NCBI RefSeq assembly: GCF_900187385.1
Contig: NZ_FYEY01000001.1
Coordinates: 5,394,001 to 5,458,000 of the forward strand
Direction: 5' to 3'
Length of the DNA stretch: 64,000 bases
DNA from: Streptomyces sp. 2114.4
GTDB lineage: Bacteria; Actinomycetota; Actinomycetes; Streptomycetales; Streptomycetaceae
Shown here piece after piece: positions 1-7,683 of the stretch. Position numbers and translations under genes: made by a program. The notes beneath the pieces were generated by a model. That model was not told the origin of the DNA. It did no database searches and saw only the letters and a list, made by a program, of their open reading frames with translations. Position 1 is the first letter of the stretch, and every line of letters begins with the position of its first letter.

Positions 1-565
1 GGAGCGCTTCCTGCGCTGGCACGTCATGGAACGCGAGACCCGTGGCCGGGACACCGCCGCCACCGAGCACGGCTTCGACCTCACCCTTCGGGCCGGCGCC
101 TACGAGGTCCGCATCCGGGGCAGCATGGACCACGTCTCCAAGGACGCGCAGGGCCGGGCGTACGTCGTCGACTTCAAGACCGGCAAACAGAAGCCGACCG
201 GCCCCGAGGTCGCCCGGCACCCCCAGCTCGCGGTCTACCAGCTCGCGGTGCGCGAGGGTGCGGTCGACGACGCCTTCGACGGCCGCACACCGCAACTGGG
301 CGGCGCGGAACTGGTGCATCTGCGGCTGGGCGCGGCCCAGAAGGAAGGCGGCGACGCGCTGCCCGCCGTACAGGCACAGCAGCCGCTGGAGTCGGGAGGC
401 CCCCCGGAGGAGCCCGGGGGAGAGTGGGTCGGCGAACTGCTCGCCACCGCGGCGGGCCGCGTACTGGAGGAGCGCTTCACGCCGACCACCGGCACGCACT
501 GCACCCACTGCACCTTCCGAGCGGCGTGCAGCGCACAGCCGGAGGGGCGGCACGTCGTGGAGTGA
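1..565 (+). CDS. adnB: AdnB C-terminal nuclease domain (partial, 5' end outside window)
   Basis: The gene starts before the window, and the 187 visible codons are the C-terminal RecB-like PD-(D/E)XK nuclease domain of an actinobacterial AdnB. The nuclease motif VVDFKTGK is followed by the helix HPQLAVYQLAV, whose Gln and Tyr are typical of the RecB-nuclease family. Near the end, cysteines spaced C-x2-C-x5-C are the C-terminal part of the iron-sulfur staple seen in AddB-type nucleases. AdnB pairs with AdnA, encoded next, in the helicase-nuclease that resects double-strand breaks. The helicase domain is not visible. The identity rests on this domain plus the adjoining adnA, nudC, uvrD2 and whiB7. 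Confidence 0.9.
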   Translation, partial: ERFLRWHVMERETRGRDTAATEHGFDLTLRAGAYEVRIRGSMDHVSKDAQGRAYVVDFKTGKQKPTGPEVARHPQLAVYQLAVREGAVDDAFDGRTPQLGGAELVHLRLGAAQKEGGDALPAVQAQQPLESGGPPEEPGGEWVGELLATAAGRVLEERFTPTTGTHCTHCTFRAACSAQPEGRHVVE

Positions 566-570
566 GGGGC

Positions 571-638
571 CCGCTGCGCTGGGTTTGCTTCCCACGGCGG
601 GACAGCCGACAACGTGGGAAGCAAGCCCAGCGCAGCGG
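571..638. repeat. 26-bp inverted repeat between adnB and adnA
   Basis: Two 26-base arms (571-596 and 613-638) are reverse complements apart from one G-T position and are separated by 16 bases. RNA from either strand would fold into a very stable hairpin. It begins six bases after the adnB stop and ends 30 bases before the adnA start. No run of T follows, so a simple intrinsic terminator is not assured; an attenuator, RNA-stability element or palindromic repeat is equally possible. Confidence 0.85.
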
Positions 639-668
639 ATTGTCAGTGGCGCCCGCTACGGTTTTTGC

Positions 669-3600
669 GTGTCAGCTCGCCTCACCGACCCCGAGCAGCT
701 CAAGGAGCTCCTCGGCATCCCGTTCACGCCGGAGCAGACGGAGTGCATCACCGCCCCGCCCGCCCCGCAGGTCATCGTGGCCGGAGCCGGTTCCGGCAAG
801 ACCACGGTGATGGCCGCGCGCGTGGTGTGGCTGGTCGGCACCGGGCAGGTCGCCCCCGACCAGGTCCTCGGGCTGACGTTCACGAACAAGGCCGCCGGCG
901 AGCTCGCCGAACGCGTCAGCGCCGCGCTCCTCGCCGCCGGTGTCACCGACCCCGACGCGCCCCCGCCCGATACCGACCCCACCGCCACCGGCCGGCCCGA
1001 CGGGCAGCCCGCCGAGCAGCCCACCGGAGAGCCGCGGATCTCCACCTACCACGCCTTCGCCGGCCAGCTCCTCAAGGACCACGGCCTGCGCATCGGCCTG
1101 GAGCCCAGCGCCCGGCTCCTCGCCGACGCCACCCGCTTCCAGCTCGCCGCCCGTACGCTCCGCGCCGCCCCCGGCCCCTACCCCACGCTCACCACCTCCC
1201 TGCCGTCCCTCGTGGAGGACCTGCTCGCCCTGGACGCCGAGCTCGCCGAACACCTCGTGGACCCCGCCGCGCTCCGCACGTACGACACCGAGCTCCTGGC
1301 CGCCCTCGACGGCGTGAAACTCACCAACGCCGACCTGCGCAAAGCCCCCGAAACCGCCCGCGGCCGCCTGGAACTGCTCGACCTCGTCACCGCCTACCGG
1401 GCCGAGAAGCGCCGCCGCGACCTCCTCGACTTCGGCGACCAGATCGCCCACTGCGCGACCCTCGCCACCACCCGCCCCGAAGTGGGCCGGATCCTGCGCG
1501 ACGAATTCCGCGTCGTCCTGCTCGACGAGTACCAGGACACCTCCGTCGCCCAACGACTGCTGCTGTCCGCCCTCTTCGGCTCCGGCACCGGCACCGCCAC
1601 CGGACATGCCGTCACCGCCGTCGGCGACCCCTGCCAGGCCATCTACGGCTGGCGCGGCGCCTCCGTGGCCAACCTCGACGACTTCCCCGTCCACTTCCCC
1701 TTCCAGGACGGCACCCCCGCCCGCCGGTACGCCCTCAGCGAGAACCGCCGCAGCGGCGGCCGCCTCCTCGACCTCGCCAACGGCCTCGCCGCACCACTGC
1801 GCCGGATGCACGAGGGCGTCGAAGCGCTGCGCCCCGCCCCCGGCGCCGAGCGCGCCGGCACCGTCCGCTGCGCCCTGCTGCCCACCCACGCCGAAGAACT
1901 CAGCTGGCTCGCCGACTCCCTCGCCCACCTCGTCCGCACCGGCACCCCGCCCGGCGAGATCGCCGTGCTGTGCCGCACCGCCGGTGATTTCGCCCGCATC
2001 CAGGGCGAACTCGTCGCCCGGGACCTCCCCGTGGAAGTCGTCGGCCTCTCCGGACTGCTGCACCTGCCCGAGATCGCCGACCTCGTCGCCGTCTGCGAAG
2101 TGCTCCAGGACCCCACGGCCAACGCCGCCCTGGTCCGCCTGCTGATCGGCCCGCGCTGGCGGATCGGCCCCCGCGACCTGGCGCTCCTGGGCCGCCGCGC
2201 CCGCACCCTCGTCCACCACAGCGCCCCCTCCGACGACCCCGGGCAGCGCCTCGCCGAGGCCGTCGAAGGCGTCGACCCGGCCGAGACCATCTCGCTCGCC
2301 GACGCCCTCGACACCTTCCTGGAGGCCGAAGGACCCGACGACGGGCTCCCCTTCTCCCCCGAGGCCCGGGTGCGCTTCGCCTACCTGGCCACCGAACTGC
2401 GCGACCTGCGCCGCTCCCTCGGCGACCCCCTCATGGACGTGCTCCACCGGGTGCTCGCCGCCACCGGCCTGGAAGTCGAGCTGTCCGCATCGCCGCACGC
2501 CCTCGCCGCACGCCGCCGCGAAACGCTCGGCACCTTCCTCGACATCGCGGCCGGATTCGCGGCCAAACAAGGCGGCGAATCCCTCGACGGCGACGCCACC
2601 CTGCTCGCCTTCCTCGGCTTCCTGCGCACCGCCGTCCAGCACGAAAAGGGCCTGGACAGCTCCCTTCCCGGCGGCGACAACACCATCAAGGTCCTGACCG
2701 CTCACAAGTCCAAGGGCCTGGAATGGGACGTGGTCGCCGTCCCCGGCCTGGTGGCCAAGCAGTTCCCCAGCGAACAGGCCCGTGAGTCCTGGACCAGCCG
2801 GTCCAAGGTCCTCCCGCACGCCCTGCGCGGCGACGCCGCCACCCTCCCCGACGTCGGGGAATGGACCGCCCGCGGCCTGAAATCCTTCAAGGAGGCGATG
2901 AAGCAGCACCAGGAGACCGAGGAACTGCGCCTCGGCTACGTCACCTTCACCCGCCCCCGCTCTCTGCTGCTCGGTTCCGGCCACTGGTGGGGCCCCCAGC
3001 AGAAGCGACCGCGCGGCCCCTCCGCCTTCCTGGAGGCGCTGCGCGAGCACTGCGAGGCGGGGCACGGCGAGATCGAGCACTGGGCCGATGCCCCCGAGGA
3101 CGGCGAGGAGAACCCCGCCCTCTCCGAGGCCGCCACGGAACAGGCCTGGCCGCTGCCCCTCGACCCCACCGCCACGGCCCGCCGCCGCGCCGCCGCGGCC
3201 ACGGTCCGCGCCCACCTGCAACGCCGTACGGGGGAGGGGCCCGCCGCCGTTGCCGCCGCCCCACCGTCCCTGTCCGCCCACGACCCCGACTGGCCGCCGC
3301 CACCGGCCGATGATCCCTGGGACGCCGATCCGTTCGACGGGCCCGAAGCCGGACCGTACGACGTGCCGGAAGCCGGGCCGGAGGCCGATCCGTTCGCCGG
3401 GCCGCAGGGCGAGCCGTACGACATGCCGGACGACCCGTTCGACGAGGCCGACCCGTTCGACGAGGCCGGCCCCCGGCCGTCCGCCGACGCCCCGCCGTAC
3501 GACATGCCCCGCCCGCACCCGTCCGACGACGCCCCGCCGCAGGACACCCCCGAGGCCGGCCCTGCCTCCCCGCTCCATGCCCACATCGGCGCCCAGCGCT

Positions 3601-4400
3601 CCACCGAGCCCGACCTCACGGCACCCGCCGACCCCGGCACCGCCCACCCCGGAGAGACCGCGCCGCACACCCTCCTCCCCGAGGAGCGGCGCACCGTCGG
3701 CTCCTGGGACCGCGATCTCGACGCCCTCGCCGCCGAACTGCGCCGCTCCCGCGCCACCGTCCGCGACGTCCCGCTGCCCTCCGCACTCAGCGCCACCCAG
3801 CTGCTCCGCCTCGCCGCCGACCCCGACGGCTTCGCCCGCGAACTCGCCCGCCCCATGCCGCGCCCGCCACAGCCCGGCACCCGCCGTGGCACCCGCTTCC
3901 ACGCCTGGGTCGAATCCCGCTTCGAAGAGCTGACGCTGCCCCTGATCGGCCCCGACGAGCTCCCCGGCGCCGAAACGGGCGAGGAAGCCGCAATCGTCGA
4001 TGAACACGACCTCGAAACCCTCAAGGAGGCCTTCGCCCGCACCCCCTACGCCCACCGCACCCCCTTCCGCGTCGAAGCCCCCTTCCAGCTCACCCTCGCG
4101 GGGCGGGTCATCCGCGGCCGGATCGACGCCGTCTACAAAGAGCCCGGCCCCGACGGCGACCGCTTCGAGATCGTCGACTGGAAGACCGGCCGTGCCCACA
4201 GCGCCGACCCCCTCCAGCTGGCCGTCTACCGCCTCGCCTGGGCCGAGCGGTACGGCCTGGAGCCGTCCGCCGTCGGCGCCGCCTTCCTCTACGTCCGCAG
4301 CGGCGAGGTGGTCCGCCCCGCCCGGCTGCCCGGCCGCACCGGACTCGAACGCATCCTGCTCGGCGAGACCGCCGACCGGCCTCCCCCACGCGGCCGATAG
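669..4400 (+). CDS. adnA: AdnA, UvrD-family helicase with RecB-type nuclease domain
   Basis: The protein (1243 aa) is one subunit of the AdnAB DNA end-resection motor, a superfamily 1 helicase joined to a PD-(D/E)XK nuclease. Visible helicase motifs are Walker A GAGSGKTT (residues 39-46), motif II DEYQDT (about 286), motif III VGDPCQAIYGWRGA, motif V TAHKSKGLEWD and motif VI YVTFTRPR. The nuclease motif IVDWKTG lies near residue 1170, followed by QLAVYRLAWA. A Pro/Asp-rich stretch (about 860-965, with DPFD and PYDMP repeats) separates the two domains and is longer than I expect for the family. The GTG start was chosen because it gives the usual N-terminus and excludes the upstream hairpin. 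The M20 peptidase gene follows after 10 bases. Confidence 0.93.
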   Translation: MSARLTDPEQLKELLGIPFTPEQTECITAPPAPQVIVAGAGSGKTTVMAARVVWLVGTGQVAPDQVLGLTFTNKAAGELAERVSAALLAAGVTDPDAPPPDTDPTATGRPDGQPAEQPTGEPRISTYHAFAGQLLKDHGLRIGLEPSARLLADATRFQLAARTLRAAPGPYPTLTTSLPSLVEDLLALDAELAEHLVDPAALRTYDTELLAALDGVKLTNADLRKAPETARGRLELLDLVTAYRAEKRRRDLLDFGDQIAHCATLATTRPEVGRILRDEFRVVLLDEYQDTSVAQRLLLSALFGSGTGTATGHAVTAVGDPCQAIYGWRGASVANLDDFPVHFPFQDGTPARRYALSENRRSGGRLLDLANGLAAPLRRMHEGVEALRPAPGAERAGTVRCALLPTHAEELSWLADSLAHLVRTGTPPGEIAVLCRTAGDFARIQGELVARDLPVEVVGLSGLLHLPEIADLVAVCEVLQDPTANAALVRLLIGPRWRIGPRDLALLGRRARTLVHHSAPSDDPGQRLAEAVEGVDPAETISLADALDTFLEAEGPDDGLPFSPEARVRFAYLATELRDLRRSLGDPLMDVLHRVLAATGLEVELSASPHALAARRRETLGTFLDIAAGFAAKQGGESLDGDATLLAFLGFLRTAVQHEKGLDSSLPGGDNTIKVLTAHKSKGLEWDVVAVPGLVAKQFPSEQARESWTSRSKVLPHALRGDAATLPDVGEWTARGLKSFKEAMKQHQETEELRLGYVTFTRPRSLLLGSGHWWGPQQKRPRGPSAFLEALREHCEAGHGEIEHWADAPEDGEENPALSEAATEQAWPLPLDPTATARRRAAAATVRAHLQRRTGEGPAAVAAAPPSLSAHDPDWPPPPADDPWDADPFDGPEAGPYDVPEAGPEADPFAGPQGEPYDMPDDPFDEADPFDEAGPRPSADAPPYDMPRPHPSDDAPPQDTPEAGPASPLHAHIGAQRSTEPDLTAPADPGTAHPGETAPHTLLPEERRTVGSWDRDLDALAAELRRSRATVRDVPLPSALSATQLLRLAADPDGFARELARPMPRPPQPGTRRGTRFHAWVESRFEELTLPLIGPDELPGAETGEEAAIVDEHDLETLKEAFARTPYAHRTPFRVEAPFQLTLAGRVIRGRIDAVYKEPGPDGDRFEIVDWKTGRAHSADPLQLAVYRLAWAERYGLEPSAVGAAFLYVRSGEVVRPARLPGRTGLERILLGETADRPPPRGR

Positions 4401-4410
4401 GCTCGGGCGT

Positions 4411-5811
4411 ATGAGCACAACCCCGGACAGCGCCGTCCGCGCGTACATCACCCTGCACCGCGAAGCGTTCCTCGCGGACCTCGCCGACTGGCTGCGCATC
4501 CCCTCCGTGTCCGCCGACCCCAAGCGCGCCGGCGAGGTACGCCGCAGCGCCGAATGGCTCGCCGCGAAGCTCTCCGACACCGGCTTTCCCACCACCGAGA
4601 TCTGGGAGACCGACGGCCTGCCCGCCGTCTTCGCCGAGTGGCCCTCGGGGGACCCGTCCGCGCCGACCGTGCTCGTCTACGGCCACCACGACGTACAGCC
4701 CGCCGCCCGCGAGGACGGCTGGCACACCGACCCCTTCGCACCCCAGACCATCGACGGCAAGCTCTACGCCCGCGGCGCCGCCGACGACAAGGGTCAGGTG
4801 TTCTTCCACACCCTGGGCGTGCGCGCACACCTCGCCGCGACCGGCCGCACCGCCCCCGCCGTCAACCTCAAGCTGCTCGTCGAGGGCGAGGAGGAGTCCG
4901 GCTCACCGAACTTCCCGGCCCTGATCGAGAAGCACGCCGACCGCCTCGCCTGCGACGCGGTGATCGTCTCCGACACCGGCATGTGGTCCAGGGACACCCC
5001 CACGGTGTGCACCGGCATGCGTGGCCTGACGGACTGCCAGATCGACCTCTACGGCCCCGACCAGGACCTCCACTCCGGCTCGTTCGGCGGCGCCGTCCCC
5101 AACCCCGCCACCGAGGCCGCCCGGCTGGCCGCCGCGCTGCACGACGCCGACCGCCGGGTCGCCGTCCCCGGCTTCTACGACGGCGTGATCGAGCTCACCG
5201 ACCGCGAGCGGGAACTCTTCGCCGAGCTGCCCTTCGACGAGGAGGAGTGGCTGCGCACCGCGCACTCCCACGCCCCCCTCGGCGAGGCCGGCAGCACCAC
5301 CCTGGAACGCATCTGGGCCCGCCCCACCGCCGAGGTCAACGGCATCGGCGGCGGCTACCAGGGCCCCGGCGGCAAGACCATCGTGCCGTCCACCGCACAG
5401 CTCAAGCTGTCCTTCCGGCTGGTCGCGGGCCAGAGCGCGGCCGCCGTGCAGCAGTCCGTACGCGACTGGGTCGCCGCCCGCCTCCCGGCCGGCATCCGCC
5501 ACGAGATCACCTTCTGGGGCGCCACCCGCCCCTGCCTCACCCCGCTCGACCACCCCGCGCTCCAGTCCCTCGTCCGCGCCATGGGCCGGGCCTTCGAGGA
5601 CAAGATCCGCTTCACCCGCGAGGGCGGCTCCGGACCGGCGGCCGACCTCCAGGACGTCCTCGGCGTCCCGGTCCTCTTCCTCGGCATCTCCGTGCCGTCC
5701 GACGGCTGGCACGCACCGAACGAAAAGGTCGAGCTCGACCTGCTGATGAAGGGCGTCGAAACCGCCGCCCTTCTGTGGGGCGACCTCGCGGAGACCTGGC
5801 GCCCGGCCTGA
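4411..5811 (+). CDS. M20 family zinc dipeptidase/deacylase
   Basis: This 466-aa protein is a cytoplasmic M20 metallopeptidase, closest by eye to the CNDP/carnosinase-like dipeptidases and not to DapE or ArgE. Metal-ligand motifs are in order: YGHHDVQP (His), GAADDKG (bridging Asp), the catalytic Glu pair in EGEEESGS, an Asp in VSDTGMW, and GWHAPNE near the C-terminus. The lid domain lies between the last two. The ATG start is ten bases after adnA, so the genes are probably cotranscribed. The substrate cannot be inferred from the sequence. Confidence 0.88.
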   Translation: MSTTPDSAVRAYITLHREAFLADLADWLRIPSVSADPKRAGEVRRSAEWLAAKLSDTGFPTTEIWETDGLPAVFAEWPSGDPSAPTVLVYGHHDVQPAAREDGWHTDPFAPQTIDGKLYARGAADDKGQVFFHTLGVRAHLAATGRTAPAVNLKLLVEGEEESGSPNFPALIEKHADRLACDAVIVSDTGMWSRDTPTVCTGMRGLTDCQIDLYGPDQDLHSGSFGGAVPNPATEAARLAAALHDADRRVAVPGFYDGVIELTDRERELFAELPFDEEEWLRTAHSHAPLGEAGSTTLERIWARPTAEVNGIGGGYQGPGGKTIVPSTAQLKLSFRLVAGQSAAAVQQSVRDWVAARLPAGIRHEITFWGATRPCLTPLDHPALQSLVRAMGRAFEDKIRFTREGGSGPAADLQDVLGVPVLFLGISVPSDGWHAPNEKVELDLLMKGVETAALLWGDLAETWRPA

Positions 5812-5883
5812 CCGCGCACCCCCGTACCGCTCCGCGCCCGTACGCAGCAATCACCCACGCCACAGGGGGAGTTGGAAACAGCA

Positions 5884-6819
5884 GTGACCACCTGGACCGA
5901 CCACACCGCCGGCCGGCCGCTCACGTTCAGCGCGCCGAGCGGAATTGACCGCTCCGCCCATCACCGTCTCGACGAGGCATGGCTGGCGGCGGCCTGGAGC
6001 CACCCGACGACGCGCGTCTTCGTGGTGTCCGGCGGACAGGCGCTGATCGACGACACCCCTGACGGCCGCACCGAGCTGATCATGACGCCGTCCTTCGAGG
6101 CGCCGCTGACCGAGGCCCACCGCTACTACCTCGGCACCGACGACGAGGGCGTCAGCTACTTCGCCCTCCAGAAGGACTCGCTGCCCGGCCGCATGGACCA
6201 GTCCGCGCGCCCGGCGGGCCTGCGCGAGGCCGGTCTGCTGCTGTCGCCCCGCGACGCGGGCCTGCTGGTGCACGCCGTCGCCCTCGAAAACTGGCAGCGC
6301 CTGCACCGCTTCTGCTCACGCTGCGGCGAGCGCACCGTCATCGCCGCCGCGGGGCACATCCGCCGCTGCCCGGCGTGCGGCGCCGAGCACTACCCACGCA
6401 CCGACCCGGCGGTGATCATGCTCGTCACCGACGAGGAGGACCGCGCCCTCCTGGGCCGGCAGGTCCACTGGCCCGAGGGCCGCTTCTCCACCCTTGCCGG
6501 CTTCGTCGAGCCGGGTGAGTCCATCGAGCAGTCGGTGGCGCGTGAAGTCTCCGAGGAGGCCGGCGTCGTCGTCGGCGATGTCGAGTACATCGCCAGCCAG
6601 CCCTGGCCCTTCCCCTCCAGCCTGATGCTGGGCTTCATGGCGCGCGCCACGTCGTCCGAGATCCAGGTCGACGGCGAGGAGATCGAAGAGGCCCGCTGGT
6701 TCTCCCGCGAGGACCTGCGCGCCGCCTTCGAGTCCGGCGAGGTCCTTCCGCCCTACGGCATCTCCATCGCCGCCCGCCTCATCGAGCTCTGGTACGGCAA
6801 GCCGCTGCCCAAGCCGTGA
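5884..6819 (+). CDS. nudC: NAD(+) diphosphatase NudC
   Basis: NudC hydrolyses NAD(H) to NMN(H) and AMP and removes NAD caps from RNA 5' ends. The sequence shows the zinc ribbon (CSRCG about 35 bases of protein before CPACG), a canonical Nudix box with GFVEPGES and REVSEEAG, and the diagnostic SQPWPFPSS just after it. The protein is 311 aa from the chosen GTG; a TTG 12 bases upstream is possible but sits too close to the GGGGGA ribosome site. It follows the M20 gene on the same strand and faces mrx1. Confidence 0.93.
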   Translation: MTTWTDHTAGRPLTFSAPSGIDRSAHHRLDEAWLAAAWSHPTTRVFVVSGGQALIDDTPDGRTELIMTPSFEAPLTEAHRYYLGTDDEGVSYFALQKDSLPGRMDQSARPAGLREAGLLLSPRDAGLLVHAVALENWQRLHRFCSRCGERTVIAAAGHIRRCPACGAEHYPRTDPAVIMLVTDEEDRALLGRQVHWPEGRFSTLAGFVEPGESIEQSVAREVSEEAGVVVGDVEYIASQPWPFPSSLMLGFMARATSSEIQVDGEEIEEARWFSREDLRAAFESGEVLPPYGISIAARLIELWYGKPLPKP

Positions 6820-6921
6820 GCGCTGGACGGTGAGCGGGGGCGGGCGGGCCGTATGGCAGTCCGCCCCCGACGCCGTCAGGCAGCAGCCAGCGGGCAGACG
6901 GTACGCAGCAGGCAGCAGCCA

Positions 6922-6966
6922 GCAGGCCGTCGGCCGGTCCCACATGGGGTCCGGCCGACGGCCTGC
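6922..6966. terminator. 16-bp stem hairpin, likely bidirectional terminator between nudC and mrx1
   Basis: Arms 6922-6937 and 6951-6966 are perfect 16-base complements with a 13-base loop, in the convergent space between nudC and mrx1. There is no T-run, which is usual for Streptomyces terminators. Imperfect copies of a GGCAGCAGCCAGC motif lie just before it (near 6879 and 6911). Confidence 0.75.
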
Positions 6967-7004
6967 CGCGTGCACACGGAGCGCAGCCGTCAGACCATCC
7001 GGCC

Positions 7005-7052
7005 GTCGAGCCGTCGAGCCGTCGAGCCGTCGAGCCGTCGAGCCGTCCGGCC
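7005..7052. repeat. Tandem 8-bp repeat (GTCGAGCC)n
   Basis: Five perfect head-to-tail copies of GTCGAGCC (7005-7044) are followed by a degenerate sixth, immediately before the mrx1 stop codon. Such a short array is prone to slippage and probably varies between strains. Confidence 0.9.
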
Positions 7053-7060
7053 ATCGGCTG

Positions 7061-7303
7061 TCAGGCCCCGACCTTCTCCTTGACCTGCGCCAGGGACGGG
7101 TTGGTCAGCGTCGAGCCGTCGGGGAACCGCACGGTCGGCACGGTCTGGTTGCCGCCGTTCGCCTTCTCCACGAACGCCGCGGACTCCGGGTCGTGCTCGA
7201 TGTTGATCTCGGTGTACGCGATGCCCTCGCGGTCCATCTGGCCCTTCAGCCGACGGCAGTAGCCGCACCAGGTCGTGCTGTACATCGTCACAGTGCCCGC
7301 CAT
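7061..7303 (-). CDS. mrx1: Mycoredoxin-1 (glutaredoxin-like)
   Basis: An 80-aa thioredoxin-fold protein with the redox motif CGYC at residues 13-16 and the cis-proline TVPTV. It matches mycoredoxin, which uses mycothiol to reduce mixed disulfides in the cytoplasm of actinobacteria. The position between nudC and uvrD2 is the same as for Mrx1 in mycobacteria. A sigma-R-type promoter lies about 80-105 bases upstream, consistent with thiol-stress induction. Confidence 0.93.
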   Translation of the reverse strand: MAGTVTMYSTTWCGYCRRLKGQMDREGIAYTEINIEHDPESAAFVEKANGGNQTVPTVRFPDGSTLTNPSLAQVKEKVGA

Positions 7304-7381
7304 GCGTCCCGCGCTCCTTCGTTAAGTCTTGATCCGAAACCGCCCGACGCCGTACTCGGCACTCGGCGCGGCCAAGCACCA

Positions 7382-7409
7382 CAACGTACGACGTGCCCGG
7401 GGCATTCCC
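7382..7409 (-). promoter_or_regulatory. Sigma-R-type promoter of mrx1
   Basis: On the reverse strand GGGAAT (7409-7404) is followed by exactly 18 bases and then GTTG (7385-7382), matching the known sigma-R consensus GGAAT-N18/19-GTT. Transcription would start near 7375, leaving a leader of about 70 bases. Confidence 0.75.
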
Positions 7410-7410
7410 G

Positions 7411-7560
7411 GGGGGCCACCCCCACCCCTCCCCCCTCCCCACCCACACCCCCGAGAGACCGCCCCCACCGGCCTCGCCTCAGCCCCCACCGCCCCTTCCC
7501 GCTGCTGCTGCTGCCGCTGCCGCTGCGCCGCTCTGCGCCGGCTGCTCGCCGCTGAGAAAA
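7411..7560. other. Pyrimidine-rich, low-complexity part of the mrx1-uvrD2 intergenic region
   Basis: The gene-free stretch between mrx1 and uvrD2 (about 380 bases) contains the mrx1 promoter, then C-rich tracts near 7411-7450, repeated GCTGC triplets near 7500-7530, and finally the uvrD2 promoter region. I see no convincing small gene here. Confidence 0.6.
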
Positions 7561-7592
7561 GCAAAGCACCCTCCGCGGCCGCGTGCCGGCCG

Positions 7593-7621
7593 TTGTCCAC
7601 AGGGGCCGTGATGCGTACGAC
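7593..7621 (+). promoter_or_regulatory. Candidate uvrD2 promoter overlapping a DnaA-box-like 9-mer
   Basis: TTGTCC (7593-7598) and TACGAC (7616-7621) are 17 bases apart and could be -35 and -10 elements. The same site contains TTGTCCACA, the preferred Streptomyces DnaA box, and a partial box on the opposite strand lies at 7636-7644. Whether DnaA binds here is unknown. Confidence 0.4.
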
Positions 7622-7683
7622 CGGGGTGCGGCGGCTGTGGACGGGCTTCCCGGGCGGCCGCGCGGACCTGGCAGCATGGCGGG

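Noticed and set aside
672..4595. A 1307-codon reverse-strand open frame opposite adnA
   Set aside because: It is a GC-rich antisense shadow with no domain or ribosome site; adnA on the forward strand has complete motifs.
7005..7052. CRISPR-like array
   Set aside because: The units are contiguous 8-mers without spacers and no cas gene is present.
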